Positions 34,249-43,279 of a stretch of DNA of 64,000 nt are shown one piece after another (position 1 is the stretch's first letter; every line of letters begins with the position of its first letter). The notes under the pieces are model-generated. The model saw only the letters and a list, made by a program, of their open reading frames with translations, was not told where the DNA came from and ran no database searches. This DNA comes from Thiohalocapsa sp963695445. GTDB lineage: Bacteria; Pseudomonadota; Gammaproteobacteria; Chromatiales; Chromatiaceae. The stretch lies in contig CAVOGV010000055.1 of assembly GCA_963695445.1 (NCBI GenBank), positions 29,130 through 93,129 of the forward strand, in the 5' to 3' direction. A program made the translations under genes and the position numbers.

Positions 34249-35598
34249 TCAGCTCAGGGCGGTGGTCGCTGTCGGCTCGTGCAACGAGCCGCGCAGGGAG
34301 TTGGGCATCGCCTCGGTGATGCGCAGATCCGCAAAGCCACCGATTAGGGAGGCAGGGCCGGTAAAGTTGACCACGCGATTGTTCTCGGTGCGCCCGGCGA
34401 GTTCGGTCGGGTCCTTGCGCGACCGACCCTCCACGAGCACCCGATGCACCTCGCCGACCATCTGCCGGCTGATCACTTGGGCCTGGTGATTGATGCGCTG
34501 TTGCAGTCGGGCAAGGCGCTGTTGCTTGTCTGCGTGGCTCACGTCATCCGCATAGTCGGCGGCTGGCGTGCCGGGCCGCGCACTATAGATGAAACTGAAC
34601 GATTGGTCGAAGCCGACTTCTTCCACCAGCCGCATAGTCGCCTCGAAATCGGTCTCGGTCTCCCCGGGGAAACCGACGATGAAGTCCGACGAGATGGCGA
34701 TGCTTGGTCGCGCCCGCCGCAGCCGGCGGATCTTGTCCTTGTACTCCAGCGCGGTGTGACCGCGCTTCATCAGCGACAGGATGCGGTCGGAGCCGCTTTG
34801 CACCGGTAAGTGCAGGAAACTCACCAACTCCGGCACGTCTGCGTAGACCTCGATCAACGCATCGGTGAACTCCACCGGATGCGAGGTCGTGAAGCGAATG
34901 CGCTCGATGCCGTCGATGCCGGCGACGTAACGGATGACCAGAGACAGGTCCGCGACCTCGCCGTCGTGCATGGTGCCGCGATAGGCGTTGACGTTCTGAC
35001 CCAGCAGATTCACCTCGCGCACGCCCTGCTCGGCGAGGCTCGCCACTTCAGCGATGACGTCGTCGAAGGGCCGGCTGATCTCCTCACCGCGGGTATAGGG
35101 CACGACACAGTAGGTGCAGTACTTCGAGCAGCCCTCCATGATCGACACAAACGCCTTAGGCCCCTCGGCACGCGGATTGGGCAGACAGTCGAATTTCTCG
35201 ATTTCCGGGAAGGAGACGTCGATCTGCGGGCGCTGGCGGCGGTGCAGTTCGTCGAGCATCTGAGGCAGCCGGTGCAGGGTCTGTGGGCCAAACACCAGGT
35301 CGACGTAGGGCGCGCGCTTGCGAATCGCCTCCCCCTCTTGGCTCGCGACGCAGCCACCGACGCCGATCACCAGCCCAGGCCGCGCCGCTTTCCAGGGCCG
35401 CCAGCGCCCGAGTTGCGAAAATACCTTCTCCTGCGCCTTCTCGCGGATCGAACAGGTATTCAGCAGCAGGATGTCGGCGTCCTCCGGCCGTTCGGTGACT
35501 TCCACGCCATGGGACACGCGCAGTACATCCGCCATCCGCGCGGAATCGTACTCGTTCATCTGGCAGCCGTAGGTCTGAATGTAGAGCTTGAGTGTCAT
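34249..35598 (-). CDS. miaB: tRNA-2-methylthio-N6-dimethylallyladenosine synthase MiaB
   Basis: A 449-residue radical-SAM methylthiotransferase that modifies A37 of tRNAs reading UNN codons. The N-terminal auxiliary-cluster Cys are Cys12, Cys49 and Cys83. The radical-SAM motif is Cys157, Cys161, Cys164 (GCSKYCTYCVVPYTRG). SSDFIVGFPGETE and LHLPVQSGSDRIL are typical. A C-terminal TRAM domain begins near 375. All cluster ligands are intact. First gene of the rRNA/tRNA-processing operon. Confidence 0.97.
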   Translation of the reverse strand: MTLKLYIQTYGCQMNEYDSARMADVLRVSHGVEVTERPEDADILLLNTCSIREKAQEKVFSQLGRWRPWKAARPGLVIGVGGCVASQEGEAIRKRAPYVDLVFGPQTLHRLPQMLDELHRRQRPQIDVSFPEIEKFDCLPNPRAEGPKAFVSIMEGCSKYCTYCVVPYTRGEEISRPFDDVIAEVASLAEQGVREVNLLGQNVNAYRGTMHDGEVADLSLVIRYVAGIDGIERIRFTTSHPVEFTDALIEVYADVPELVSFLHLPVQSGSDRILSLMKRGHTALEYKDKIRRLRRARPSIAISSDFIVGFPGETETDFEATMRLVEEVGFDQSFSFIYSARPGTPAADYADDVSHADKQQRLARLQQRINHQAQVISRQMVGEVHRVLVEGRSRKDPTELAGRTENNRVVNFTGPASLIGGFADLRITEAMPNSLRGSLHEPTATTALS

Positions 35599-35664
35599 GG
35601 GCTTTGGGAAGATTGTGGCGCGTCGGAATGGGTCAAGAGCAGCCTCGCCGAAAACGCCGCCATT

Positions 35665-36693
35665 TTAGCGTTTGCCCTGGATCAGGGCCTCAGGGTGGCG
35701 TTCGAGGTAGTCTGTTAGCGTGCGCAGGGAGCGAGCGGCGCGGCTGGCCTCCGAGAGTAGGCGGTCGAGTTCATGTCGCGTGGATGAGCCGTCGCTCGTC
35801 AGGCTGGCGACGGCGCGCATGGCACGGCTGGTGTCGGTCAGCGCGGCCGTGGCCGCGTCGGTCAGTGGTTCGATGCGCCTGTCGATGTTGCGTGTCAGGT
35901 CGGACAGGTCGCGGGTGGCCTGGTCGAGGTGGTCCGCGAGTGACCCGACGCGGTCTTGCAGGGTCGTCGCCAGGTTGCCGACGTCGCTGAGCATCTGCTG
36001 CGCGCTTTTTCCCAACGGTACGAACTCCGCATCCAGGTTCGCCAACAGCGTCCGCGCCTCCACCAGCGTGCCATTGAGATTCTCGATGGCATCGCGCAGC
36101 GTACCGGACTCCACCAGCTCTTTGATCGCCACCAAGGTATCGGAGCCATTCTTCACAAGCGCGTCCAGATCCAAGTTTTCAAGCATCTCCTCGACGCGAT
36201 CGCGGGTGGCGGCGATGGCGGGTACGCGGATCGGGCCGCCCGGCGTGGTCGCATAACTGCGCTTGGGCAAGTGCGGATTCATGCTCAGTGCGACCAGATA
36301 TTGGCCGGTCACGACGCTCACCGATTCCAGCCTGGCGCGCAGCCCCTTTTCGTCGATCAGACGTTGCAGAACGTCGCGCACGTCCGACTCGCCGGTACCG
36401 CCAATGACGTGTACATTTTGTGGCCAGATTTCATAGTCCACCGGGATGCGGAAGCTGTTTCGGTCGGGCAGGTAGTCGACACCGATGTTGGTGACCTGTC
36501 CGATCGGTACGCCCTGAAACTGCACCTGTGCACCGACGTTGAGTCCTTGTACCGAGCCCGGAAAGAAGGTCACCATTTCGATGCGCTCGCGCAGCAGTGC
36601 GCCACTGCTCAAGGCCAGGATCGTGATCACCACCAACGCGAGCGCGCCAAGCACAAAGCCGCCGATGACGGTGGGGTTGGCCTGCTTACTCAT
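35665..36693 (-). CDS. mlaD: MCE-domain lipid transport protein, MlaD family
   Basis: A 342-residue periplasmic substrate-binding protein with an N-terminal anchor (about 9-30, VIGGFVLGALALVVITILAL) and an MCE domain (about 38-115, FFPGSVQGLNVGAQVQFQGV). A long helical C-terminal region (about 150-340) with heptad-like Leu follows. This layout is the PqiB/LetB/MlaD-like group, which moves lipids between membranes with a MlaE/MlaF ABC core. The ATPase and permease genes are directly upstream on the same strand. MlaC and MlaB are not encoded nearby. Confidence 0.9.
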   Translation of the reverse strand: MSKQANPTVIGGFVLGALALVVITILALSSGALLRERIEMVTFFPGSVQGLNVGAQVQFQGVPIGQVTNIGVDYLPDRNSFRIPVDYEIWPQNVHVIGGTGESDVRDVLQRLIDEKGLRARLESVSVVTGQYLVALSMNPHLPKRSYATTPGGPIRVPAIAATRDRVEEMLENLDLDALVKNGSDTLVAIKELVESGTLRDAIENLNGTLVEARTLLANLDAEFVPLGKSAQQMLSDVGNLATTLQDRVGSLADHLDQATRDLSDLTRNIDRRIEPLTDAATAALTDTSRAMRAVASLTSDGSSTRHELDRLLSEASRAARSLRTLTDYLERHPEALIQGKR

Positions 36694-37575
36694 CTAACGG
36701 CCCGAAAAGGGGTCAGAACCCTTTTCGCAGGCTAAACCCGGATCATGCTCATCGAGCGATCGAGAAAAGGGTTCTGACCCCTTTTCGGAACCCGTTTCAG
36801 GCTCGTTACCGCGGTTCAGGAATTCGCGCACGCGAGCGATTTCGCTGTGCTGGCGCAGTTGGCGGGGGTTGCCGGTCGTGAGCATGGTCTTGGCCTCGGC
36901 GTCGAGGAAGACGGCGTCGTCGCCGATGCTTAGCAGGCTGTCGAGGTCGTGGGTGATGACCACCATGGTGGTGCCGAGGCTGTCGCGCAATTCCAGGATC
37001 AGCTCATCGAGTCGGCGTGCGGAAAGGGGATCAAGACCGGCGGAGGGCTCGTCGAAGAACAGCGTGTCGGGGTCCAGCGCCATGGCGCGGGCGACGCCGA
37101 CGCGCTTGCGCATGCCGCCGCTGATCTCGGACGGATAGTAGTCGCCGAAGCCGGCCAGGCCCACCAACGCGAGCTTGTACTCGGCGATGTCGCGAATCTG
37201 CTCCGGTGCCAGCGTGGTGTATTGCTCCAGCGGCAGGGCCACGTTCTCCTCCAGCGTCATCGAACTCCACAGGGCGCCGCTCTGGTACATGACGCCGTTG
37301 CGCCGCATCAGGCGTGTCCGCTCCGAGCGCGTCGTCTGCCATAGGCTGACGCCGCCGATCAGCACGCGGCCGGCGCGCGGTTCGAGCAGTCCGGTGAGGC
37401 AGCGCATCACGGTGCTCTTGCCGCAGCCGCTGCCGCCCATGACGATGAACACGTCACCGCGATGTATGTCGAAGCTCAAGCCCTGTTGCACCAGTGTATC
37501 GCCATAGCGCAGTTCGATGTCCTGCAATCGGATCTGCACCTGGCGTTGATCGGACTTGAGCGTGGTGGCGTTCAC
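36694..37575 (-). CDS. mlaF: Lipid-transport ABC ATPase, MlaF family
   Basis: A 293-residue ATP-binding subunit starting at GTG 37575, overlapping the permease stop (GTGA). Walker A is GGSGCGKS at 47-54, the signature is EISGGMRKRVGVARA, and Walker B is TLFFDEPSAGLD. These are the hallmarks of the MlaF group, which drives lipid movement with MlaE and an MCE protein. The last roughly 35 residues (ETGSEKGSEPFSRSLDE and on) come from a paired inverted repeat at 36702-36788 that also occurs near purN/alr. The original C-terminus was probably replaced when that repeat arrived. Confidence 0.93.
   Translation of the reverse strand: MNATTLKSDQRQVQIRLQDIELRYGDTLVQQGLSFDIHRGDVFIVMGGSGCGKSTVMRCLTGLLEPRAGRVLIGGVSLWQTTRSERTRLMRRNGVMYQSGALWSSMTLEENVALPLEQYTTLAPEQIRDIAEYKLALVGLAGFGDYYPSEISGGMRKRVGVARAMALDPDTLFFDEPSAGLDPLSARRLDELILELRDSLGTTMVVITHDLDSLLSIGDDAVFLDAEAKTMLTTGNPRQLRQHSEIARVREFLNRGNEPETGSEKGSEPFSRSLDEHDPGLACEKGSDPFSGR
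36702..36788. repeat. Paired inverted repeat, copy 1
   Basis: Two arms of about 26 bases (36702-36727 and 36763-36788) are inverted copies, matching at 25 of 26 positions, with about 35 bp between them. The arm core is AAAAGGGGTCAGAACCCTTT, itself able to pair through AAAAGGG and CCCTTTT. The element encodes the C-terminal tail of the MlaF-type ATPase and its arm ends close to the stop codon. A second copy with the same architecture is at 42118-42205. It resembles a small non-autonomous repeat or a double terminator hairpin. Confidence 0.8.
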
Positions 37576-38786
37576 GACAGGCCGATGGCGTCGAAGATGA
37601 TGGTCAGCACGGCGGCAGCGATGACGATAAAGACGATGGCCGTGACCACCGCCGACGTGGTCGCCTGACCGACCGCCGCGGCGCTGCGGCCGCACTGCAT
37701 GCCGCGCAGACAGCCGGAAGCGGCGACGATCGCGCCGTAGACGACGGCGCAGATCAGACCCTGGGCGATATGGTTCCAGCCGATGGCGGCCTGGGTCTCG
37801 ATCATGTATGCGGTCAGCGTCACGCCGCCGACTACGGTGCCGACGAAGGCGCCGCCAAGGATGCCGAGCACGTCCGCGTAAATCGCCAGCAGCGGTGTCA
37901 TCAGGATCAGCGCCAGCATGCGCGGCAACACCAGGAACTCCATTGGCTCGATGCCAAGCGTGCGCAGGGCGTCGATCTCCTCGTTGGCCTGCATGCTGCC
38001 CAGTTGCGCGGCGAATGCGGCGCCGGTGCGCCCGGCCATGACGATGGCGGTGATCAGTGCGCCCATCTGTACCACGGTTGCCAGGCCGACCAGGTCGGCG
38101 ACGTAGATGCGCGCGCCGAACTGGGCTAACTGCTGATCCCCGATGTAGCCAAGGATCATGCCCACCAGAAAGCTGACCAGGCCGACGATGGGCAGCGCGT
38201 CGGCGCCGGACTCTTGGATGATCAGCCACAGCTCCGAGTGCCGAAAGCGCGCCCGGCCCAACAGCAATCGACGCACTGCCAACACGCCCTCACCGAAGAA
38301 GGCCATGATCTCGCCGGTGGATTGGAGCAGATCCATAAAGTCGCTGCCGAAACGTTCGAGAAACGATGCCCGATGCTCCGGCAGATGTCCCTGGGCGGCT
38401 CGCTGCGGTACCGCCCGGGCGAGCTCCAGCAGCGCTTGCAGACCGTCGGGCAGGGCATTGCTGTCGCAGGTGATGTTGCGCTCCCGGCACAGCCGCTCCA
38501 GCCCCGCGATAAAGGCCACCAGGCCCGAGTCCCAGTCGTCGAGCGCGCTGGTGTCGAAGCCGAGCCGACGCACCTGCGGCTGCTCAGCGAGCAGTGCGCC
38601 GACCGACTCCAGGCGCGGCAGCTGGCGTTCCACACGCCAGGCGCCGGTCAGGTGCAGCCGTGCTGCATCGGCCCTGGGTGGCGGCGCCGGCCGCAGCTCC
38701 AGTGCCGGTTCGCGCACGCGGTCTGCCGGACGCTCTGTCGGGCGGTCTGTATTGCCAGCGGTGGTTGGGGCCGGTGCTTCAGTCAA
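37572..38786 (-). CDS. mlaE: Lipid-transport ABC permease MlaE with N-terminal STAS-like domain
   Basis: A 404-residue permease. Residues 1-40 are Pro/Arg/Ala-rich. Residues about 42-130 form a STAS/MlaB-like domain (LHLTGAWRVERQLPRLESV, GFDTSALDDWDSGLVAFIAG). The MlaE permease domain (about 160-404) contains SFLVGMILGYIGDQQLAQFG, GRTGAAFAAQLGSMQANEEI and LRTLGIEPMEFLVLPRMLAL. The N-terminal domain probably replaces a separate MlaB. It forms an operon with mlaF and mlaD. Six hydrophobic helices are visible. Confidence 0.93.
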   Translation of the reverse strand: MTEAPAPTTAGNTDRPTERPADRVREPALELRPAPPPRADAARLHLTGAWRVERQLPRLESVGALLAEQPQVRRLGFDTSALDDWDSGLVAFIAGLERLCRERNITCDSNALPDGLQALLELARAVPQRAAQGHLPEHRASFLERFGSDFMDLLQSTGEIMAFFGEGVLAVRRLLLGRARFRHSELWLIIQESGADALPIVGLVSFLVGMILGYIGDQQLAQFGARIYVADLVGLATVVQMGALITAIVMAGRTGAAFAAQLGSMQANEEIDALRTLGIEPMEFLVLPRMLALILMTPLLAIYADVLGILGGAFVGTVVGGVTLTAYMIETQAAIGWNHIAQGLICAVVYGAIVAASGCLRGMQCGRSAAAVGQATTSAVVTAIVFIVIAAAVLTIIFDAIGLS

Positions 38787-38861
38787 GGGATGCCGTCGCG
38801 TTGTGTCGATCTGGCCTGTTGCGCTCGCTGTCTGATCGGAGTGCGGTCATCGCTGGCGCCC

Positions 38862-39059
38862 TCAGGGACTCTGCTTGTCGATGTCCGCCAGTTCGCGTAG
38901 GCAGTCCGCGCAGAGGCAGTCTCGCCAGTCCGCGGACAGGCGGTCGAAAAGCCGCTCCGACAACTCGATGCCGGCGCACTGGCAGTGGATCGGGTTGTTG
39001 ACCTTGCATTCGAAGCCGGCGCCGCAGCGGGGGCAGGTCTTGTGCTCGTGCTTAACCAA
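38862..39059 (-). CDS. Cysteine-rich CWC-type small protein
   Basis: A 65-residue protein with Cys pairs CPRCGAGFEC, CQCAG and CLCADCLREL, a pattern seen in the cysteine-rich CWC family. It probably binds zinc or another metal; its function is not known. It starts 28 bp after nhaR on the same strand and precedes mlaE by 75 bp, so it may be co-transcribed with either. Confidence 0.7.
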   Translation of the reverse strand: MVKHEHKTCPRCGAGFECKVNNPIHCQCAGIELSERLFDRLSADWRDCLCADCLRELADIDKQSP

Positions 39060-39087
39060 GGGGACTCTGGTTTTTGGACGGAGCGGG

Positions 39088-39987
39088 TCAGGAGAACAGC
39101 CCGGTGCGCGCTGCTTCGGTGATCACCGAGACCGCGGGATGCTTGATGCGGCGCTCGGCGGAGATGGCATAGAAGCGTTCGGTGACATCCTCGGTGCGGC
39201 CGACGACCTCGACCGCGTACTTGGTGAGCACATCGTTCTCAACCGCGCGCGGCGAGGTGAAGATACCCGCGCCGGCCTCGCCGAACGTTTTCATCAGCGC
39301 CCGGTCCTCGATCTCGGCGACGGTGCGCGGGCGCACGCCGATGCGGTCGAACCAGAAGTCTAGAGCACGGCGCAGGGCACTGCCGCTGCTCGGGAGCAGC
39401 ATCGGCGCGGCCTCCAGCGATTGTGGAAAGCCGTCGCGCCAGCGCCCGGCCTGGTCCTTGGCGGCAAAGAAGCTCACCGGGGACTCGCCGAGCGCGTGAT
39501 TGTAGGCGCGGATGTTCAACGCTGGGTTCAGCGGGCTGTCCGCCAGCACCAGGTCGAGCTTGTGCACGGACAGGTCAGCCAATAGGTCCACCAGCGGTTT
39601 TTCGACGCAGACGAGGCGCATCGGCTCCGGCATCGCCAACGCCGGGGCCAGGACGCGGTGGGCCAGCAGTTTAGGCACGACCATGGCGATGCCGACGTTC
39701 AGCGTCAGGCCACCGCCTGGGGTGCGTCCTGCCAGTACGTCCTGCAGCTCGTCATTGATGCGGAACATGTCGTCGGCGTAGGAAAAAACCAGCCGGCCGG
39801 TGTCGGTCAGGATCAGGTTGCGGCCGGTTTTGGCGAACAGCTTGATGCCGATCTGGTCTTCCAGTTCGCGCAGTTGGCCGCTGATGGTCTGTGGGGTCAG
39901 GTGCAGGACTTGCGACGCACGGGCGATCGAGCCATGGGAGGCCACGGCCCAGAAGTATCGCAGGTGTTTGAGGTTGATGTGCGCCAT
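39088..39987 (-). CDS. nhaR: LysR-family regulator NhaR
   Basis: A 299-residue LysR-type activator similar along its length to NhaR. The helix-turn-helix is in the first 60 residues (INLKHLRYFWAVASHGSIAR, LTPQTISGQLRELE). The effector domain contains LVLADSPLNP and AGAGIFTSPRAVEND. In E. coli NhaR responds to Na+ and activates nhaA; here nhaA is not adjacent, and the NhaP-type antiporter is 24 kb away. The target genes are not evident from the sequence. Confidence 0.88.
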   Translation of the reverse strand: MAHINLKHLRYFWAVASHGSIARASQVLHLTPQTISGQLRELEDQIGIKLFAKTGRNLILTDTGRLVFSYADDMFRINDELQDVLAGRTPGGGLTLNVGIAMVVPKLLAHRVLAPALAMPEPMRLVCVEKPLVDLLADLSVHKLDLVLADSPLNPALNIRAYNHALGESPVSFFAAKDQAGRWRDGFPQSLEAAPMLLPSSGSALRRALDFWFDRIGVRPRTVAEIEDRALMKTFGEAGAGIFTSPRAVENDVLTKYAVEVVGRTEDVTERFYAISAERRIKHPAVSVITEAARTGLFS

Positions 39988-40173
39988 AAGGCGGCAAGGT
40001 TACGGCAGCGTCACGGGCGAGACAAACCCTTCTGGTCTCGCCGCGAGCCTTGGGGTGGGTGCTGCCCGAATTGCGTCCGCCACTCGTATTCCAAGCGATT
40101 GGCTCGGGTTGCTGGGATGGCGCCGGGTGCCGGTCGCGACCGGATGCTGAGCCAAGTTGCCGATCTGCTGCGA

Positions 40174-41220
40174 TCAGGCATCAAGCCGGCCTGCGTACTC
40201 GACGCGCGCCGGGCCGCAACCCGTCTCGATCCGGCCCACCAACCAGGCCTGTTCGCCCGCATCGGCCAGTCGTGCGCAGGCGGCTTCGGCGTCATGTGCC
40301 GACATACATACGATCATGCCAACGCCGCAGTTGAAGGTGCGCAGCATCTCGCTCTCGGCGATATGACCGGTCTCCCGCAGCCACTGAAACACCGGCGGCA
40401 AGGTCCAACTGCTCAGATCGACGCGCGCCATGACGCCCTGCGGCAACACGCGCGGCAGGTTCTCGGTGATGCCGCCACCGGTGATGTGCGCCAGGCCGTG
40501 CACGTCGAATTCGCCAATCAGCCCCAGTGCCGATTTGGTGTAGATTCGCGTCGGCGCCAGCAGGCGCGTTGCCAGCGTTGTGCCGTCGAAGGTAAGGGCC
40601 GGGTCGGTATTGCTGACCTCCAGCACCTTCCTGATGAGCGAATAGCCGTTGGAATGCGGGCCGGAGGCGGCCAGCGCCACCAGCGCATCGCCGACTTCGA
40701 CGCGCTCGGCAGTAATAATGGCGTCCTTTTCGACGATACCGACGCAAAAGCCGGCCAAGTCATAATCGCCGGCCTGGTACATGCCGGGCATCTCTGCGGT
40801 CTCGCCGCCGATCAGCGCACAGCCGGCTTGCCGGCAGCCTTCGGCAATGCCCGCGACGACGCTGGCGGCGACATCGACGTCGAGCTTGCCGGTGGCGTAG
40901 TAATCGAGAAAAAACAGCGGTTCGGCCCCGCAGACGACGATGTCGTTGGCACACATCGCCACTAGATCGATACCGACGCTGTCATGTCGGTCAAGCTCGA
41001 TGGCGAGCTTCAGCTTGGTGCCGACGCCATCCGTGCCCGACACCAGGACCGGCTGGCGATAACCGGCGGGTAGTTCGAACAGACCGCCGAAGCCGCCGAG
41101 CCCAGAGAGAACGCCGGGTCGAGCCGTCGCTGCTACGGCCGGCTTGATGCGTTCAATCAGGCGTTCGCCAGCGTCGATGTCGACGCCCGCGTCGCGATAG
41201 TTCAAGCCTTGCTCAGCCAT
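40174..41220 (-). CDS. purM: Phosphoribosylformylglycinamidine cyclo-ligase PurM
   Basis: A 348-residue enzyme of purine synthesis that closes FGAM to aminoimidazole ribotide using ATP. Conserved blocks are NYRDAGVDIDAGERLIERIK at the start, SGTDGVGTKLKLA, DLVAMCANDIVVCGAEPLFF and HITGGGITENLPRVLP. The length is standard. It lies downstream of purN on the same strand with 196 bp between. In many Gammaproteobacteria purM and purN are adjacent, as here but with the order reversed. Confidence 0.97.
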   Translation of the reverse strand: MAEQGLNYRDAGVDIDAGERLIERIKPAVAATARPGVLSGLGGFGGLFELPAGYRQPVLVSGTDGVGTKLKLAIELDRHDSVGIDLVAMCANDIVVCGAEPLFFLDYYATGKLDVDVAASVVAGIAEGCRQAGCALIGGETAEMPGMYQAGDYDLAGFCVGIVEKDAIITAERVEVGDALVALAASGPHSNGYSLIRKVLEVSNTDPALTFDGTTLATRLLAPTRIYTKSALGLIGEFDVHGLAHITGGGITENLPRVLPQGVMARVDLSSWTLPPVFQWLRETGHIAESEMLRTFNCGVGMIVCMSAHDAEAACARLADAGEQAWLVGRIETGCGPARVEYAGRLDA

Positions 41221-41416
41221 CGATTACATCTCATCTGGAAAAGGGTCCCCTACGAGAGCGGGCCTCCCCTCGGGTTCGAAAAAAGCGCGTTGCTGCGATA
41301 GACGCCGACGTCCTTAATCCGCCAGTTCCTCGTTGTGCCCAGATTGTGCTCGGTCCAGCGCGTCGCTCACCGGTGCCGGACGGTTCGTAGACGTGGTCCC
41401 AACGCAAGCGCCGATT

Positions 41417-42109
41417 CTAAACCTTGTCGCCCATCAAGGTTCGACTGCCTGTGCGTGACAGTTCGTCCAACTGCAGCGGTTGGTGTAGCACGTCGCCGTC
41501 GAACAGCGGATGACCGTCCTCGCCGAGGCGCAAGCGCCCCTCGGCGAACCAAGCGACTGCCAGCGGGTAGATCAGGTGCTCCTTGCTCAATACGCGTGCG
41601 GCCAGCGTGACGGCATCGTCACCGGGCAGCACGGGGACGCGGGCCTGAATCACGCAGGGACCACCGTCCAGCTCCTCGGTGACGAAATGCACTGTTGCGC
41701 CATGAACGGACTCACCTGCTTCGATCGCGCGCTGGTGCGTGTGCAGGCCCGGAAATTTCGGCAGCAGGGAAGGGTGGATATTGAACAACCGGCCTCGGAA
41801 CCTCGCGACGAACTCAGGCGACAAAATGCGCATGAAGCCTGCCAGCACCACAAGGCTCGGGGCAAACCCGTCGATCAGTGTCCCCAACTCTGCATCGTAG
41901 ACATCCCGACTCGGGAAGCCGCGATGGTCCAGCACACGCGTCGCGATGCCTGCCCGCTCCGCCCGTGCCAAACCGAAGGCATCACCTCGGTTGCTGACCA
42001 CGGCGCGGATCTCCACCGGCAGAACGCCGGCAAGCTGTCCATCGATCAGCGCCTGCAGATTACTGCCGGCGCCGGAAATGACCGCAACCACAGGCAATCC
42101 CATTCGCAC
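41417..42109 (-). CDS. purN: Phosphoribosylglycinamide formyltransferase PurN
   Basis: A 230-residue enzyme that transfers a formyl group from 10-formyl-THF to GAR. The start is at 42109, with a possible internal start at 42103. ISGAGSNLQALI is the phosphate-binding block. The catalytic region contains FNIHPSLLPKFPGLHTHQRA and VHFVTEELDGGPCVIQ, with the Asn, His and Asp residues of the family. Its upstream flank begins directly at the paired inverted repeat 42118-42205. Confidence 0.96.
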   Translation of the reverse strand: MRMGLPVVAVISGAGSNLQALIDGQLAGVLPVEIRAVVSNRGDAFGLARAERAGIATRVLDHRGFPSRDVYDAELGTLIDGFAPSLVVLAGFMRILSPEFVARFRGRLFNIHPSLLPKFPGLHTHQRAIEAGESVHGATVHFVTEELDGGPCVIQARVPVLPGDDAVTLAARVLSKEHLIYPLAVAWFAEGRLRLGEDGHPLFDGDVLHQPLQLDELSRTGSRTLMGDKV

Positions 42110-42117
42110 AGTCCCCC

Positions 42118-42205
42118 AAAAAAGGGGTCAGAACCCTTTTTTCGATAACCGAATTGTAGCGGTTGAGTTTCAATCGCTTAAAAAAGGGTTCTGACCCCTT
42201 TTTTA
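42118..42205. repeat. Paired inverted repeat, copy 2
   Basis: Two inverted arms (about 42118-42143 and 42180-42205) share the core AAAAGGGGTCAGAACCCTTT with the copy at 36702-36788, again with about 35 bp between them. Here the arm ends are runs of six A or T, so each arm can form a hairpin with a T-run in both directions, as a bidirectional terminator would. The right arm supplies the stop codon of alr, and the left arm ends nine bases before the purN start. Confidence 0.8.
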
Positions 42206-43279
42206 GGTGTAGCGTAGCGGTATGCGTCGCGAGACCCCGGTGAAGAGTTGGTAGGCGATGGTGCCGCTTGCCGCGGCGACGTCGTTGGCCGCGACCTGGT
42301 CGCCCCAGAGTTGCACCGGGTCGCCGACGCGGGCTTGCGGCATGTTGCTCAAGTCGACCGTGAGCATGTCCATCGAGACCCGGCCGATGATACGGCTAAG
42401 GCGGCCGTTCACTGTGACTGGCGTGTCGTCCGGCGCGTGCCGCGGATAGCCGTCAGCGTAGCCCATCGCGACGACGCCGACGCGGGTGGGGCGGTCGCAA
42501 ACGAAGCGCCCGCCGTAGCCGATCGGCTCTCCGGCGGCAAGTTCGCGCACGCTGATCAGCGCCGATTCCAGAGACATGGTGGGGCGCAGCCTTTCCGAGT
42601 TCGGGTGCGGGCCGTTTAAGGGCGTCGCGCCATAGAGCATGATGCCGGGGCGTATCCAGTCGCCGTGGGCCGCGGGCCAGGCGAGTACGGCGGCGGAGTT
42701 GGCCAGGCTGCGCGGCGTCGCGAACTGGCCGGCGTGGTCACGGAAGCACGCGAGCTGGCGGGTGGTCGCGTCGCTGTCGAGTTCGTCGGCACGGGCCAGA
42801 TGGGTCATCGATATGATGCCACCGACGTGCGGGCATGCTGACAGCGCCGCATGGGCATTTGAGAAATGCTCTGGCGCTAGGCCGACGCGGTGCATGCCGG
42901 TGTCCATCTTTAGCCAGACTTCGAGGGGGCGCGAGGGTCGAGCCTGCAGTAGCCAGTCCAGTTGCCCCTGCGAATGGATTACCGGCGTCAGTTCGTTCCG
43001 CTCGACCAGGGTCAGTTCGTCGGGTTCGAAGATGCCCTCGAGCAGCAAGATGGGCCGTGTAACGCCGGAGTCGCGCAGTTCCAATGCCTCCTCGATGCAG
43101 GCGACGGCGAACGCGTCGGCCTCCGGCGCCAGGGCACGTGCCACCGCGACCGCGCCGTGCCCATAGCCGTTTGCCTTGACGACCGCGACGGCGCGGGCGC
43201 TAGGAGCCAGTGCCTTGGCCACGCGGTAGTTGTGACGAATGGCTGCGAGATCGATACGGGCTGCGGCCGGGCGGGACAT
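42203..43279 (-). CDS. alr: Alanine racemase
   Basis: A 358-residue PLP enzyme that makes D-alanine for peptidoglycan. The ATG at 43279 is chosen over an upstream in-frame start at 43426, because the family begins with RIDLAAIRHNYRVAK. The PLP lysine is Lys35 in AVVKANGYGHG. The second catalytic residue is the Tyr in AMGYADGYPRH, and SMDMLTVDLS is conserved. The stop codon lies within the paired inverted repeat at 42180-42205, so the extreme C-terminus may have been altered by that element. Confidence 0.95.
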   Translation of the reverse strand: MSRPAAARIDLAAIRHNYRVAKALAPSARAVAVVKANGYGHGAVAVARALAPEADAFAVACIEEALELRDSGVTRPILLLEGIFEPDELTLVERNELTPVIHSQGQLDWLLQARPSRPLEVWLKMDTGMHRVGLAPEHFSNAHAALSACPHVGGIISMTHLARADELDSDATTRQLACFRDHAGQFATPRSLANSAAVLAWPAAHGDWIRPGIMLYGATPLNGPHPNSERLRPTMSLESALISVRELAAGEPIGYGGRFVCDRPTRVGVVAMGYADGYPRHAPDDTPVTVNGRLSRIIGRVSMDMLTVDLSNMPQARVGDPVQLWGDQVAANDVAAASGTIAYQLFTGVSRRIPLRYT

